The position numbers were made by a program, and so were the translations under genes. This document shows, in pieces, positions 52,173-61,428 of a DNA stretch of 64,000 nucleotides. This DNA comes from Pseudomonas sp. v388. GTDB taxonomy: Bacteria > Pseudomonadota > Gammaproteobacteria > Pseudomonadales > Pseudomonadaceae. Positions within the stretch are counted from its first letter, which is position 1. Each line of letters begins with the position of its first letter. The DNA is taken from the NCBI RefSeq assembly GCF_003935425.1, contig NZ_RHQN01000001.1, positions 855,654 through 919,653 of the forward strand, in the 5' to 3' direction. The notes beneath the pieces are model-generated. The model saw nothing but the letters and a program-made list of their open reading frames with translations, made no database searches and had not been told where the DNA came from.

Positions 52173-54350
52173 ATGAATACCAAGTCAAAAAAAGTGGAAA
52201 AAGAAAGCCAGGCAGTTCAAGACAAGCCTGCAACCACGCGCATCCGTGAAGGCCTGCCCTTCCCGCTGGGCGCCAGCTGGGATGGTCTGGGTGTCAACTT
52301 CGCGATTTTCTCGGCGCACGCCACCAAGGTCGAGCTGTGCCTGTTCGACGCCACCGGTGAAGTGGAACTGGAACGCATCGAGCTGCCTGAATACACCGAC
52401 GAGATCTACCATGGCTATCTGCCCGACGCCCATCCGGGGCTGATCTACGGCTACCGTGTGTATGGTCCGTACGACCCGCAGAACGGCCATCGTTTCAACC
52501 ACAACAAACTGCTGATCGACCCCTATGCCAAACAACTGGTGGGCGAGCTGAAGTGGTCCGAAGCGCTGTTCGGTTACACCATCGGCCATCCCGATGGCGA
52601 CCTGAGCTTCGATGAGCGTGACAGCGCGCCGTTCGTACCCAAGAGCAAGGTCATCGACCCGGCCTACACCTGGGGCCGCGATCAGCGCGTGGCAACACCG
52701 TGGGACAAGACCATCCTCTACGAAACCCACGTGCGCGGTTTTACCAAGCAGCACCCGGATGTACCCGAGGAACTGCGCGGCACCTTTTCCGGCCTTGCCG
52801 TGGAGCAGGTCACTGACCACATCCGCAAGCTTGGCGTGACTTCGGTCGAACTGCTGCCGATCCATGCCTTCGTCAACGACCAGCACCTGCTGCAAAAAGG
52901 CATGACCAACTACTGGGGCTACAACAGCATCGCCTTTTTCGCTCCGGACCCACGGTACCTGGCCCACGGCAAGATCGCTGAGTTCAAGGAAATGGTCGCG
53001 CACATGCACCATGCCGGGCTGGAGGTGATTCTCGACGTGGTCTACAACCACACCGCCGAAGGCAACGAGCTAGGCCCGACCCTGTCCATGCGCGGGATCG
53101 ACAACGCCTCCTACTACCGCCTGATGCCGGAAGACAAGCGCTACTACATCAATGATTCGGGCACCGGCAATACCCTGGACCTGAGCCACCCGTGCGTCCT
53201 GCAAATGGTCACCGATTCGCTGCGTTACTGGGCGACGGAAATGCACGTCGATGGCTTCCGCTTCGACCTGGCAACCATTCTGGGCCGCTACCACGACGGT
53301 TTCGACGAGCGTCACAGCTTTCTGGTCGCTTGCCGCCAGGACCCGGTACTGCGCCAGGTCAAACTCATCGCCGAGCCGTGGGATTGCGGTCCCGGCGGTT
53401 ACCAGGTAGGCGGTTTCCCGCCGGGCTGGATGGAATGGAACGACAAGTTTCGCGACACGGTGCGCGCGTTCTGGAAAGGCGATGACGGCCAGTTGGCAGA
53501 CTTCGCGGCACGCATGACCGCCTCGGGCAACATGTTCAACCAGCGCGGGCGTCGGCCGCAGGCGTCGGTAAACTTTATCACCGCCCATGACGGCTTCACG
53601 CTGCACGACCTGGTCTCGTACAACGACAAGCACAACGAAGCCAACGACGAAAACAACCAGGACGGCAGCAACAACAACCTGTCCTGGAACCATGGCGTCG
53701 AAGGTCCGACCGACGACCCGGAAATCAACGCGCTGCGTCTGCGCCAGATGCGCAACCTGTTCGCCACGCTGCTGTTGGCCCAAGGCACGCCGATGCTGGT
53801 GGCCGGTGACGAGTTCGCGCGCACCCAGCACGGCAACAACAACGCCTATTGCCAGGACAGCGAGATCGGCTGGGTCAACTGGAACCTGGACGACGATGGC
53901 AAGGCATTGCTCAAGTTCGTCAAGCGCGTGATCAAGCTGCGTCAGAGCTACCCGATCTTGCGCCGCAGCCGGTTTCTGGTCGGCGACTACAACGAAGCCA
54001 TCGGCGTCAAGGATGTCACCTGGCTGTCGCCGGACGGCAGCGAGATGAGCATCGAACAGTGGGAAGACAGCAACGGGCGCTGCCTGGGCATGCTGATGGA
54101 CGGCCGCGCGCAGGAAACCGGGATTCGTCGTGCAGGCGCCGACGCGACGCTGCTGTTGGTGGTCAATGCCCACCACGACGGTGTCAACTTCACCTTGCCG
54201 GAAGTGCCCGAAGGCAATCACTACGTCTGCCTGATCGACACCAATCAGGACGACGCCCGCAGCAAGGAGAAATTCGGTTTCGGCACCGAGTACACCGTCA
54301 CGCCGCGCTCACTGCTGCTGTTCGAACTGCAGCGTGACGATCAGCAATGA
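52173..54350 (+). CDS. glgX: glycogen debranching enzyme (isoamylase type)
   Basis: Hydrolyses alpha-1,6 branches of glycogen. The 725-residue GH13 protein has an N-terminal CBM48/E-set domain (LGASWDGLGVNFAIFSAHATKVE), then the barrel with VVYNHTAEG, FRFDLATILGR (nucleophile), AEPWDCGPGGYQVG (acid Glu) and TAHDGFTLHDLVSYNDKHN. A short basic N-terminal tail (residues 1-22) precedes the usual start. Its stop overlaps the acyl-CoA dehydrogenase-like start as ATGA, linking glycogen turnover to the next four genes. Confidence 0.93.
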   Translation: MNTKSKKVEKESQAVQDKPATTRIREGLPFPLGASWDGLGVNFAIFSAHATKVELCLFDATGEVELERIELPEYTDEIYHGYLPDAHPGLIYGYRVYGPYDPQNGHRFNHNKLLIDPYAKQLVGELKWSEALFGYTIGHPDGDLSFDERDSAPFVPKSKVIDPAYTWGRDQRVATPWDKTILYETHVRGFTKQHPDVPEELRGTFSGLAVEQVTDHIRKLGVTSVELLPIHAFVNDQHLLQKGMTNYWGYNSIAFFAPDPRYLAHGKIAEFKEMVAHMHHAGLEVILDVVYNHTAEGNELGPTLSMRGIDNASYYRLMPEDKRYYINDSGTGNTLDLSHPCVLQMVTDSLRYWATEMHVDGFRFDLATILGRYHDGFDERHSFLVACRQDPVLRQVKLIAEPWDCGPGGYQVGGFPPGWMEWNDKFRDTVRAFWKGDDGQLADFAARMTASGNMFNQRGRRPQASVNFITAHDGFTLHDLVSYNDKHNEANDENNQDGSNNNLSWNHGVEGPTDDPEINALRLRQMRNLFATLLLAQGTPMLVAGDEFARTQHGNNNAYCQDSEIGWVNWNLDDDGKALLKFVKRVIKLRQSYPILRRSRFLVGDYNEAIGVKDVTWLSPDGSEMSIEQWEDSNGRCLGMLMDGRAQETGIRRAGADATLLLVVNAHHDGVNFTLPEVPEGNHYVCLIDTNQDDARSKEKFGFGTEYTVTPRSLLLFELQRDDQQ

Positions 54351-55360
54351 TCCGGGCCATCGGCGAGTTTCTCGACTGGCGCAAGCACGGCTATGCCGAT
54401 GCGCAGGCGCTGGGCGAGTGCTTGCGGGCCATGGTCGGCGAAGGGTTCGATCAGCTGCCGTTGCCGGCCGCTGGTCGTACCCTGGAGCGCTGGCAGACTC
54501 TGGCCTGTGTGGCCGGTCATGACCTGGGGCTGTGCAAGCTGTATGAAGGACACACCGACGCGCTGGCGATCATGACCGAACTGGGTGCTCCGGCACCCGG
54601 CACGGGCTTTACCTGGGGAACCTGGGCGGCCGAACCGCCCCAGGCCCGGGTCAGCGTAACAGGCGAGGGCGAAAACCTGCGCCTGCACGGTCGCAAAGCC
54701 TGGTGTTCGGGAGCCGCCGTGGTCAGCCACGGTTTGCTCACCGCCTGGGATGAAAACGGTTTCCAGCAGCTTGTGGCGTTGCCGATGGACCAGCCGGGGG
54801 TGCAGGTCACCCAGGATGGCTGGCGTGCCGTCGGCATGGCCGCCACCGGCAGTTTTGACATCCGGCTCGATCACGCCAGAGGCTGGCGGGTCGGCGAGCC
54901 CGGCGCTTATCTCGCCCGGCCGGGATTCTGGCAGGGCGGCATCGGCATTGCCGCCGTCTGGTACGGCGCTGCGCAAGCGTTGGCACAACGGCTGCTGCAG
55001 CACGCGGGCAAACGGCCGGAGCCTCATTCCCTGGCCCATCTGGGTGCGGTGGATGTCGCACTCAATGGTGCCGGCACGCTACTGCGCGCGGCGGCGGCCG
55101 AACTGGATCGGCTGCCCGGCGCCAACGCCGAATTGCTGGCCAGGCGCTGCCGCGCGGGCATCGAGCACGCCGCCGAGCAGGTCATGTTGCATGTAGGCCG
55201 AGCGCTGGGCGCCGGAGTGTATTGCAAGGACGCAGGCTTTGCCCGGCTGGCGGCGGACCTGCCTGTGTTTCTGCGCCAGAGCCACGCCGAGCAGGACCTT
55301 GCGGCGCTGGGCGAGCTGACGTGCAGCCAACTGCCTGCGGCCAAGGCATGGGCGCTATGA
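54347..55360 (+). CDS. acyl-CoA dehydrogenase-like flavoprotein
   Basis: A 337-residue protein related to acyl-CoA dehydrogenases but shorter than the usual ~380. It has the middle beta-domain (VSVTGEGENLRLHGRKAWCSGA and FDIRLDHARGW) and the C-terminal helical bundle (AARVLHVGRALGAG-like stretch, RQSHAEQDLAALG near the end). The common catalytic Glu loop (YEGT) is not apparent, so it may dehydrogenate something other than acyl-CoA or serve as a hydroxylase-type relative. It is coupled by ATGA to both glgX and the PIG-L gene. First gene of a four-gene module of unknown product. Confidence 0.78.
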   Translation: MIRAIGEFLDWRKHGYADAQALGECLRAMVGEGFDQLPLPAAGRTLERWQTLACVAGHDLGLCKLYEGHTDALAIMTELGAPAPGTGFTWGTWAAEPPQARVSVTGEGENLRLHGRKAWCSGAAVVSHGLLTAWDENGFQQLVALPMDQPGVQVTQDGWRAVGMAATGSFDIRLDHARGWRVGEPGAYLARPGFWQGGIGIAAVWYGAAQALAQRLLQHAGKRPEPHSLAHLGAVDVALNGAGTLLRAAAAELDRLPGANAELLARRCRAGIEHAAEQVMLHVGRALGAGVYCKDAGFARLAADLPVFLRQSHAEQDLAALGELTCSQLPAAKAWAL

Positions 55361-56130
55361 GCGAATCCTTTGTCGTCAATGAAGGTGAATCCGGGCGCGG
55401 GACTACCCTGCAGGCATGGAACGCTTCCGGCAAACTGGCAGCAGTACCGGCCATCACCGCCGACATTCTGGTTCCGCCCAACTGCCGGGCCGTGATCATC
55501 GCGCCTCACCCGGACGATGAAGTACTGGGCTGTGGCGGCCTGATGAGCCAGTTGGCGCAACTGCAGCGCAGTCTGGCACTGATTTCCGTCACCGACGGCG
55601 GCGGCAGCCATCCCGGCTCATTGCTGTGGCCGGAAAACCGGCTCAAAACCATTCGCCCTCAGGAAAGCGCCGACGCCCTCGCCCGCCTCGGCCTGCTGCC
55701 CGGAACGTTCGAATGGCAACGCGCAGGCATTGCCGATGGTAGCGTCAGTGATCACGAAGACGCCTTGGTCGCCTTTCTGGAGCGGCATCTGGGACCGACT
55801 GACGTGGTGTTTTCAACCTGGGCGCACGACGGTCATCCCGACCACGAGGCCGTTGGCCGCGCCAGCGCCAGAGCCTGCGCGCTGACCGGTGCGCAATTGC
55901 GTGAAGTGCCGATCTGGGCCTGGCACTGGGCGGACCCGCAGGACGAGCGTTTGCCGTGGGATCAGGCGCGCAAGCTGCTGCTCGATCCGGCCACCCTGGC
56001 GCACAAACGCGACGCGGTGCACGCGTTCAGCAGCCAGCTGCAGGGCGATCCGGGCATCGGCCTGCCTCCGGTCCTGCCGTCGGGCGTGCTGGAGCGCTTG
56101 CTGCAGCCCTTTGAACTGGTATTTACATGA
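55357..56130 (+). CDS. PIG-L family zinc de-N-acetylase
   Basis: A 257-residue LmbE/PIG-L deacetylase. The zinc-binding motif PHPDDE (in IIAPHPDDEVLGCGGLM) near residue 48 and the third ligand His in HDGHPDHEAVGRA are both present. The family removes acetyl from GlcNAc-containing lipids or small conjugates (PIG-L, MshB, BshB). ATG 55357 overlaps the preceding stop as ATGA; longer starts in the same frame fall inside the upstream gene and are rejected. The following gene is a NodS-like methyltransferase, so an amino group freed here may be methylated. Confidence 0.85.
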   Translation: MSESFVVNEGESGRGTTLQAWNASGKLAAVPAITADILVPPNCRAVIIAPHPDDEVLGCGGLMSQLAQLQRSLALISVTDGGGSHPGSLLWPENRLKTIRPQESADALARLGLLPGTFEWQRAGIADGSVSDHEDALVAFLERHLGPTDVVFSTWAHDGHPDHEAVGRASARACALTGAQLREVPIWAWHWADPQDERLPWDQARKLLLDPATLAHKRDAVHAFSSQLQGDPGIGLPPVLPSGVLERLLQPFELVFT

Positions 56131-56750
56131 GTGTGGCCGATAGCTATTTCGACGAGCTTTTCCAGGACAATGACGATCCCTGGGCGTTCAAGCAGCGCTG
56201 GTACGAACGACGCAAGCGGGCCTTGACCCTGGCGGCCCTGCCCCGCGAGCGCTATGCGGCGATTTTCGAACCCGGCTGTGCCAACGGCGAACTCAGCGCG
56301 GAACTGGCTACCCGCTGCGATCGGCTGGTGGGCTGTGATACTTCCCGACGTGCCGTGGAACTGGCCCGTCGGCGGCTGACATCGTTCACACATGCCAGTG
56401 TGCTGCATGCACGCCTGCCCCAGCAGTGGCCCGAAGAACAGTTTGACCTGATCGTGTTCAGCGAACTGGGTTACTACCTGGACATCGACGACCTGCATCG
56501 CTGGATCGAACGCGCCCTGGCGTCGCTGACACCCGACGGACAACTGCTGGCCTGCCACTGGCGGCCGCAGATCGCCGGCTGCAGCCTGAATGCTGAAGCC
56601 GTACACCGAACCCTCGGCATGCATTTGCCGATGCAAAAACTCTTCAGCCATCTCGAACCCGATTTCCTGCTGGATCTCTGGAGCCGGGATGGCACCTCCG
56701 TGGCTGAACAGGAATTCGCGGATGATCGGCGTTCTGATCCCGGTACATAA
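56127..56750 (+). CDS. NodS-like SAM-dependent methyltransferase
   Basis: A 207-residue class I methyltransferase. The opening YFDELFQDNDDPWAFKQRWYE followed by RKRALTLAAL is typical of the NodS family (N-methylation of the deacetylated chitin oligomer in rhizobia). Motif I is IFEPGCANGELSAEL, with the acidic residue in VGCDTSRRAVE, and motif II-like FDLIVFSELGYYL follows. Start overlaps the PIG-L stop (ATGA) and its end overlaps the GT2 gene by 29 bp. Amino-sugar N-methylation is inferred from family and neighbours. Confidence 0.85.
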   Translation: MSVADSYFDELFQDNDDPWAFKQRWYERRKRALTLAALPRERYAAIFEPGCANGELSAELATRCDRLVGCDTSRRAVELARRRLTSFTHASVLHARLPQQWPEEQFDLIVFSELGYYLDIDDLHRWIERALASLTPDGQLLACHWRPQIAGCSLNAEAVHRTLGMHLPMQKLFSHLEPDFLLDLWSRDGTSVAEQEFADDRRSDPGT

Positions 56751-57375
56751 CGAAGAACAGTTGTTGGACCTGTGCCTGGAGACGGTGCTGCAGGCCGCAC
56801 ATCATCCAGGCTTGAACGAAGAACCGGTGCAGGTGCTGGTGGTGCTGGACAGTTGCACCGACCGCTCGGCGGCAATCGCCCGCTTCTATGGTGTGTCGAC
56901 GCTGGAAGTCAACGCCCGCAACGTGGGCCTGGCACGTGCCGCAGGCGCCGATTGGCTGATGGACCGCGGCGCCCGCTGGCTGGCCTGTACCGATGGCGAC
57001 AGCAGCGTGGCCGCAGACTGGCTCGTGGAGCAGCTGGCCTTGGACGCCGATGCGGTGTGCGGCACCATTCAACCCGGCCAGTGGCACGACGGCATATCGG
57101 CGGCCGCACAGATCGCCTATCACCAGCATTACCAGCATCGCGACGGCCATCGGCATATTCATGGGGCGAACCTGGGCGTCAGTTCCAGCGCTTATCGCCG
57201 GGCCGGAGGGTTTCCGTCCCTGGCCTGCCACGAAGACGTGCATCTGGTGCGCCAGCTGGAGCGGTGCGGCGCACGTATCGCCTGGAGCACGCGCCCACGG
57301 GTGATCACCAGCACGCGGCTGGATTCAAGGGCCAGGGGCGGCTTCGGCGACTTCCTGCGTTCGCTGAATCCTTGA
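56722..57375 (+). CDS. family 2 glycosyltransferase
   Basis: A 217-residue soluble GT-A enzyme. It begins MIGVLIPVHNEEQLLDLCLE, has the metal-binding region ACTDGDSSVAADW (DxD-like), and the acceptor/base region CHEDVHLVRQLE with Glu-Asp. It has no membrane segments, unlike processive chitin or cellulose synthases, so it probably adds one sugar. ATG 56722 lies within the end of the methyltransferase gene, 29 bp overlap, consistent with coupling. The last gene of the module; the next gene is convergent and 4 bp away. Confidence 0.85.
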   Translation: MIGVLIPVHNEEQLLDLCLETVLQAAHHPGLNEEPVQVLVVLDSCTDRSAAIARFYGVSTLEVNARNVGLARAAGADWLMDRGARWLACTDGDSSVAADWLVEQLALDADAVCGTIQPGQWHDGISAAAQIAYHQHYQHRDGHRHIHGANLGVSSSAYRRAGGFPSLACHEDVHLVRQLERCGARIAWSTRPRVITSTRLDSRARGGFGDFLRSLNP

Positions 57376-57379
57376 GCCT

Positions 57380-58414
57380 TCAATGCTGGTGCGCGGTCTG
57401 CAGGCCGGCGTTGTCGTCGCCCTCGTTACCCAGTGCACCGGCAAAGAAACGCACCGCCTCGGCACTCAGGGTGCGATGGATGTCCTCCCGGTCGACACCT
57501 TCCCGATCCGTGCACAGCGATGGCGACTCGCCCTGCTGCTGCGCGCTGCAGGGGGCCATGAACACGAAGTGGCCGGCGCCCGCCAACAACCGGTAATCCG
57601 GCGGCTGCGGCAGCTTGCGGGCCAGCGCCTCGGCGTTGCGGTCCACTGCCAGCAGCTGGTCATCGTCTCCGGCGAACATCAGCACCGGCACGTGAACACT
57701 GCCCAGCGCATGGCGGCCGAACATCAGGCTCAGTGGCGCCATCAGCATCAGCGCACGCACCCGCGGATCGGCCTGGGCGTGCAGGTCGTCGCGATCGGCG
57801 ACCAGCTCACCCTGAGTCCGGCAGGCATCGCGGTCGTGAGGCCGTTCCAGGCAATAGCGCCGCAGCCGGTCCAGATCCGGCTCGGCTCCGGCAAGAATCA
57901 ATGCGGTCTCGCCGCCGGCCGAATAGCCGATCACGCCGATCTGCCGGGCATCGAGGTAAGGCGCCAGCGTCGGGTCCGCCAGAGCAGTGGTGATGGCTGC
58001 GGAAATCTGCAGCGGTCGGCCGTACAGATTGCTCAGGCTGCCGAGCCGGCTATGATCGCGATCGTTATCGCCAGGATGCACCACGGCCACCACCACGAAA
58101 CCACGCCGCGCCAGTGACGTCGCCAGGTCATGCAGCGCCAGCGGGTTGCCGGTATTGCCGTGGGACAGCATCAACAACGGAAAACGGCCCATGGCCACCG
58201 CAGCATGACGACTGGCTTGTACGCGGTAGCCTTGTACGGTGCTGACACGCTCGGCATCGGTCGAGGGGTAAAACGCGATGGCCCGCATGGGTTGCGCGTC
58301 GAGCGGATCGACAACGCTCAGCGCACGAAATCCTGCGCTCCAGTCGTCATCGGCCTGCACCCAAATCAGGCCACCGAGCAGATAGACCAGCAGTGCTGCA
58401 CAAAAACGTGGCAT
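57380..58414 (-). CDS. secreted alpha/beta hydrolase (PAF-acetylhydrolase/dienelactone type)
   Basis: A 344-residue hydrolase with an N-terminal signal or anchor (MPRFCAALLVYLLGGLIWVQA). The core has the oxyanion strand PLLMLSHGNTGNP, the nucleophile elbow GYSAGGETAL, an Asp in MFAGDDDQLLAV and a His in GAGHFVFM, completing the Ser-Asp-His triad. It is likely a periplasmic esterase. The substrate is unknown. It is convergent with the GT2 gene by 4 bp, so a shared function is possible but not implied. Confidence 0.85.
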   Translation of the reverse strand: MPRFCAALLVYLLGGLIWVQADDDWSAGFRALSVVDPLDAQPMRAIAFYPSTDAERVSTVQGYRVQASRHAAVAMGRFPLLMLSHGNTGNPLALHDLATSLARRGFVVVAVVHPGDNDRDHSRLGSLSNLYGRPLQISAAITTALADPTLAPYLDARQIGVIGYSAGGETALILAGAEPDLDRLRRYCLERPHDRDACRTQGELVADRDDLHAQADPRVRALMLMAPLSLMFGRHALGSVHVPVLMFAGDDDQLLAVDRNAEALARKLPQPPDYRLLAGAGHFVFMAPCSAQQQGESPSLCTDREGVDREDIHRTLSAEAVRFFAGALGNEGDDNAGLQTAHQH

Positions 58415-58757
58415 GGCGGGATTCCTTCCGGGGGTCTATAGGGCGCAACCGCGCGGCATCGGCTGATCTGCCAAGCCCTGCAAACGGTTTGCCAGCTATC
58501 GATTCGAGCGTGGACTGCAGGAAGATGTTCCGTGAGTTTGAAAGGTAGACGCTCTCCTCCCACGGTGCGATGCCTCGTAGTCAAGTAGTCTGCGTCAGCA
58601 AGCTGGCTGCAAAGATATGAAGCGCGCCGCGAAATTGTGGGACGGAGCTTGGTCGCGACTGCGGTATATGTGTTCCGGCAACAGTGACTGACAGATTGCG
58701 GTCGCCAGCAAGACGGAGCGCCGCCCGCTCCTGCCACCAGTCATCGCAACACAGTTG
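58415..58757. other. intergenic region with degenerate REP-like sequence
   Basis: A 343-bp stretch without a plausible gene. Near 58694-58735 a segment (gtcgccagcaagacggagcg followed by an imperfect inverted copy) resembles a decayed REP unit. The first part presumably holds the promoter of the alpha/beta hydrolase gene. Nothing else stands out. Confidence 0.45.
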
Positions 58758-59201
58758 CTACAGGTTGTGCAGGAATACGCTTGCCTGCGACAGCGTCAGC
58801 ACTCCGGTGATCCAACACACCCAGCCCGCCTGATGCACCAACACGATGAGCCAGAACATGAGCTGGAACGACACCTTGCGCGTCTTGTGCCGATACATCT
58901 GTTGCGCGAGCAGCGCGCCGGGCCAGCCGCCGAGCAATTCTGCACCGTGCAGCCATTTCTCCGGAATGCGCCAGGCACCACTGCCCGCCCGCCGCTTGTC
59001 CTGCCGATACAGCACGAATGCCAGCAGACTGACGGCCACATACAGCGCCACCGCGACCGGCACGCCATGCCTGACCCACAATACGCCCGCCCCGTAACCC
59101 GGTACGGCGCACAGCAACACCCAAGCCAGCGCCTTGAGGCGCGCAAACTGCACAGTCGCGGATCGGGTGGGCTCGCGCCGCGCCGCCGACGCCGTTCTCA
59201 T
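58758..59201 (-). CDS. DUF1294 membrane protein
   Basis: A 147-residue inner-membrane protein with about four membrane helices ([35 protein letters not shown], and two near the C-terminus). The DUF1294 signature is the RQDKRRA then [31 protein letters not shown] stretch. Many relatives carry an N-terminal cold-shock domain; this one does not, leaving a basic N-terminal tail of about 20 residues. Its start overlaps the uppP stop by 4 bp (ATGA). Function is unknown. Confidence 0.85.
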   Translation of the reverse strand: MRTASAARREPTRSATVQFARLKALAWVLLCAVPGYGAGVLWVRHGVPVAVALYVAVSLLAFVLYRQDKRRAGSGAWRIPEKWLHGAELLGGWPGALLAQQMYRHKTRKVSFQLMFWLIVLVHQAGWVCWITGVLTLSQASVFLHNL

Positions 59202-60028
59202 CCCTGCGCCGAAGCCCAGTCGATCCAGCCCAACTGCCAGGTCGCCAGGATCAGCAGGCCGAAACCGATGCGATACCAGGCGAACACCGCATAGCTGTGG
59301 GTGGCAATGAAGCGCAACAGGCCACGCACCGCGATCATGGCGAAGATGAACGACACCACGAAGCCCACGGCGAACACCATGAAGTCATCGGGACGGAACA
59401 GCTCGCGGTACTTGTAGCCTGAGTACACGGCTGCGCCGACCATGGTCGGCATGGCCAGGAAGAACGAAAACTCGGTGGCCGCCTTGCGCGACAGGCCGAA
59501 CAGCAGGCCGCCAATAATGGTGGAGCCGGAGCGTGACGTCCCCGGAATCATTGCCAGGCACTGCACCAGCCCGACCTTGAGCGCGTCGCTCCAGCGCATG
59601 TCATCGACGGTCTGCACGCTGATCACATGCTGGCGCCGTTCGGCCCAGAGCATGACCACGCCGCCCACCACCAGCGCAACCGCCACGGTGATGGGATTGA
59701 ACAGATAGTGGTGGATCAGATCGGCGAACAGTACACCCAGCACCACGGCGGGCAGGAAAGCGATCAGCAGGTTGGCGGTAAATCGCTGCGCGGGTTGTTC
59801 CTTGGGCAGGCCGACCACCACGTCGAAAATCCGCCGGCGAAACTCCCAGACCACGGCGAGAATCGCGCCCAGTTGAATGATGATGTTGAACGCCATCGCC
59901 CGCTCGCCACCGAAATCGATCAGGTCGGCGACGATGATCTGGTGCCCGGTGCTGGAAATCGGCAGGAACTCGGTCAGCCCTTCTACCACACCCAAAATCA
60001 ACGCCTGAGCGGCTGTCCACAGATCCAT
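59198..60028 (-). CDS. uppP: undecaprenyl-diphosphatase (BacA family)
   Basis: Recycles the undecaprenyl carrier for peptidoglycan and O-antigen synthesis by removing one phosphate; gives bacitracin tolerance. The 276-residue polytopic membrane protein contains [17 protein letters not shown] near residues 17-33 and [13 protein letters not shown] near 170, the two active-site motifs. Two ATGs follow GGAGG; the second (60028, MDLWTAAQ) has the better spacing. Co-translated with the DUF1294 gene. Confidence 0.94.
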   Translation of the reverse strand: MDLWTAAQALILGVVEGLTEFLPISSTGHQIIVADLIDFGGERAMAFNIIIQLGAILAVVWEFRRRIFDVVVGLPKEQPAQRFTANLLIAFLPAVVLGVLFADLIHHYLFNPITVAVALVVGGVVMLWAERRQHVISVQTVDDMRWSDALKVGLVQCLAMIPGTSRSGSTIIGGLLFGLSRKAATEFSFFLAMPTMVGAAVYSGYKYRELFRPDDFMVFAVGFVVSFIFAMIAVRGLLRFIATHSYAVFAWYRIGFGLLILATWQLGWIDWASAQG

Positions 60029-60289
60029 CATTCCTCCATGCAGCGCAGCCGAAGGCCCGCTGGTTACGTTGTTGTGCAAAAATGGCGATCACTATGTTGG
60101 ATCGAACCTGAACGACGCTTGAAGATCAGGCTCATGCGCGCAAAATTGCGCAGATGCTAGCAGACCTGCACCGGCAAAGCCTGCCCTGCATGCCGCCGAC
60201 GCCAAAGCTTTGCCTTGCAGGCTCCCCGCGAGGCGCCGAACCGCTTACAATCGCCGCCCCCCGACCATTCCCGTGCCGATGGAGCCCCC

Positions 60290-60853
60290 ATGTCCGAGGT
60301 TGAATTATTCGCCGCCGCCCTCGGCGTGATCGCCGTGTGGCTGACGGTCAGGCAGAACCCGTGGTGCTGGCCAATCGGGCTGGTTACGGTGGTGATCTAC
60401 ATCTGGATTTTCTTTGACGTGAAACTGTATTCAGACATGCTCCTGAACGTCCTCTACGCGGTTCTCCAGGTCTATGGCTGGCTGCAATGGACACGTCACG
60501 GCTACAACCTGCCGGTTCGCGCGGTGACAGCGTTGCGCGGCAGTACGGTTCTGGCAGGTCTTGCTATCGGCGCACTGGTGGGTCTGGCATTGGGCGCAGC
60601 GATGGCGCATTTCACTGACGCTGCGCAACCCTGGCTGGACGCCGCGCTCGCCGGTTTCAGTGTGGTCGCACAGGTCTGGATGGCGCAAAAGCGCGTCCAG
60701 TGCTGGCCGTTATGGATCGTGCTGGATGTGATTTTCGTCGGCCTGTTCATCTACAAGGAGTTGTTCCTTACCGCCGGGCTGTACGCGCTGTTCACCTTGC
60801 TGGCGGTACAAGGCTGGCGCGAGTGGCGCAACGACCTGGCGCCTGCGCGATGA
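60290..60853 (+). CDS. pnuC: PnuC-family nicotinamide riboside transporter
   Basis: Inner-membrane facilitator for uptake of nicotinamide riboside. The 187-residue protein has about seven membrane helices with the characteristic tryptophans in QNPWCWPIGLVTVVIYIWIF and YGWLQWTRHG, and CWPLWIVLDVIFVGLFIYKE near the end. ATG 60290 follows ATGGAG at proper spacing. Its stop overlaps the following NadR-type kinase start (GATGA). The pair takes up and traps the vitamin as NMN, so substrate assignment to NR is favoured over thiamine; no THI-box is visible. Confidence 0.9.
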   Translation: MSEVELFAAALGVIAVWLTVRQNPWCWPIGLVTVVIYIWIFFDVKLYSDMLLNVLYAVLQVYGWLQWTRHGYNLPVRAVTALRGSTVLAGLAIGALVGLALGAAMAHFTDAAQPWLDAALAGFSVVAQVWMAQKRVQCWPLWIVLDVIFVGLFIYKELFLTAGLYALFTLLAVQGWREWRNDLAPAR

Positions 60854-61428
60854 AAGTGCTGGTACTGACCGGCCCGGAGTCCAGCGGCAAGAGCTGGCTG
60901 TCGGCGCAGATACAGCAGCGTTTCGGCGGCGTACTGGTCGGCGAGTACGTCCGGCATTTCATCGAGCAGCAGGGCCGTGACACCTGCTATGCGGACATTC
61001 CCGCCATCGCCCGAGGCCAGTTGGCCTGGGAAGATGCCGCCCGCGCCGCGGCCCCCGAGCTGTTGATTCTCGATACTCATCTGTTGAGCAACCTGTTGTG
61101 GAGTCGAGCGCTGTTCGGCGACTGTCCACCGTGGATCGAGCACCATCTGCTCAGTCGCCATTACGACCTGCACCTGCTGCTCTCGCCCGAAGGGGTGGAA
61201 TGGATCAGCGACGGCCAACGCTGCCAGCCGCAGCTGAGCGAGCGCCTGGCATTCTTCGCCGCCGGCCGCCAGTGGCTGGACAGCCGCCGGCAGCGCTACC
61301 GAATACTCGACGGCGACTGGAGCGCCCGGCGCGAACGGGCCATGGCCCTGGTGCAACAGCTGGTCTGCGACTCACCGGATCTGATGCTTGTGCAACAGGC
61401 GGTAGAAGGTCGGCCGGGAAATCCCTAG
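60850..61428 (+). CDS. NadR-type ribosylnicotinamide kinase-like ATPase
   Basis: A 192-residue P-loop protein matching the C-terminal kinase domain of NadR. Walker A is TGPESSGKSWL, followed by VGEYVRHFIEQQG (the Tyr/Arg substrate contacts) and the Asp in LLILDTHLLSNLLW. There is no adenylyltransferase or HTH domain. It should phosphorylate nicotinamide riboside delivered by the overlapping pnuC gene. The last 57 bp overlap the 3' end of the minus-strand regulator at 61372. Confidence 0.88.
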   Translation: MKVLVLTGPESSGKSWLSAQIQQRFGGVLVGEYVRHFIEQQGRDTCYADIPAIARGQLAWEDAARAAAPELLILDTHLLSNLLWSRALFGDCPPWIEHHLLSRHYDLHLLLSPEGVEWISDGQRCQPQLSERLAFFAAGRQWLDSRRQRYRILDGDWSARRERAMALVQQLVCDSPDLMLVQQAVEGRPGNP

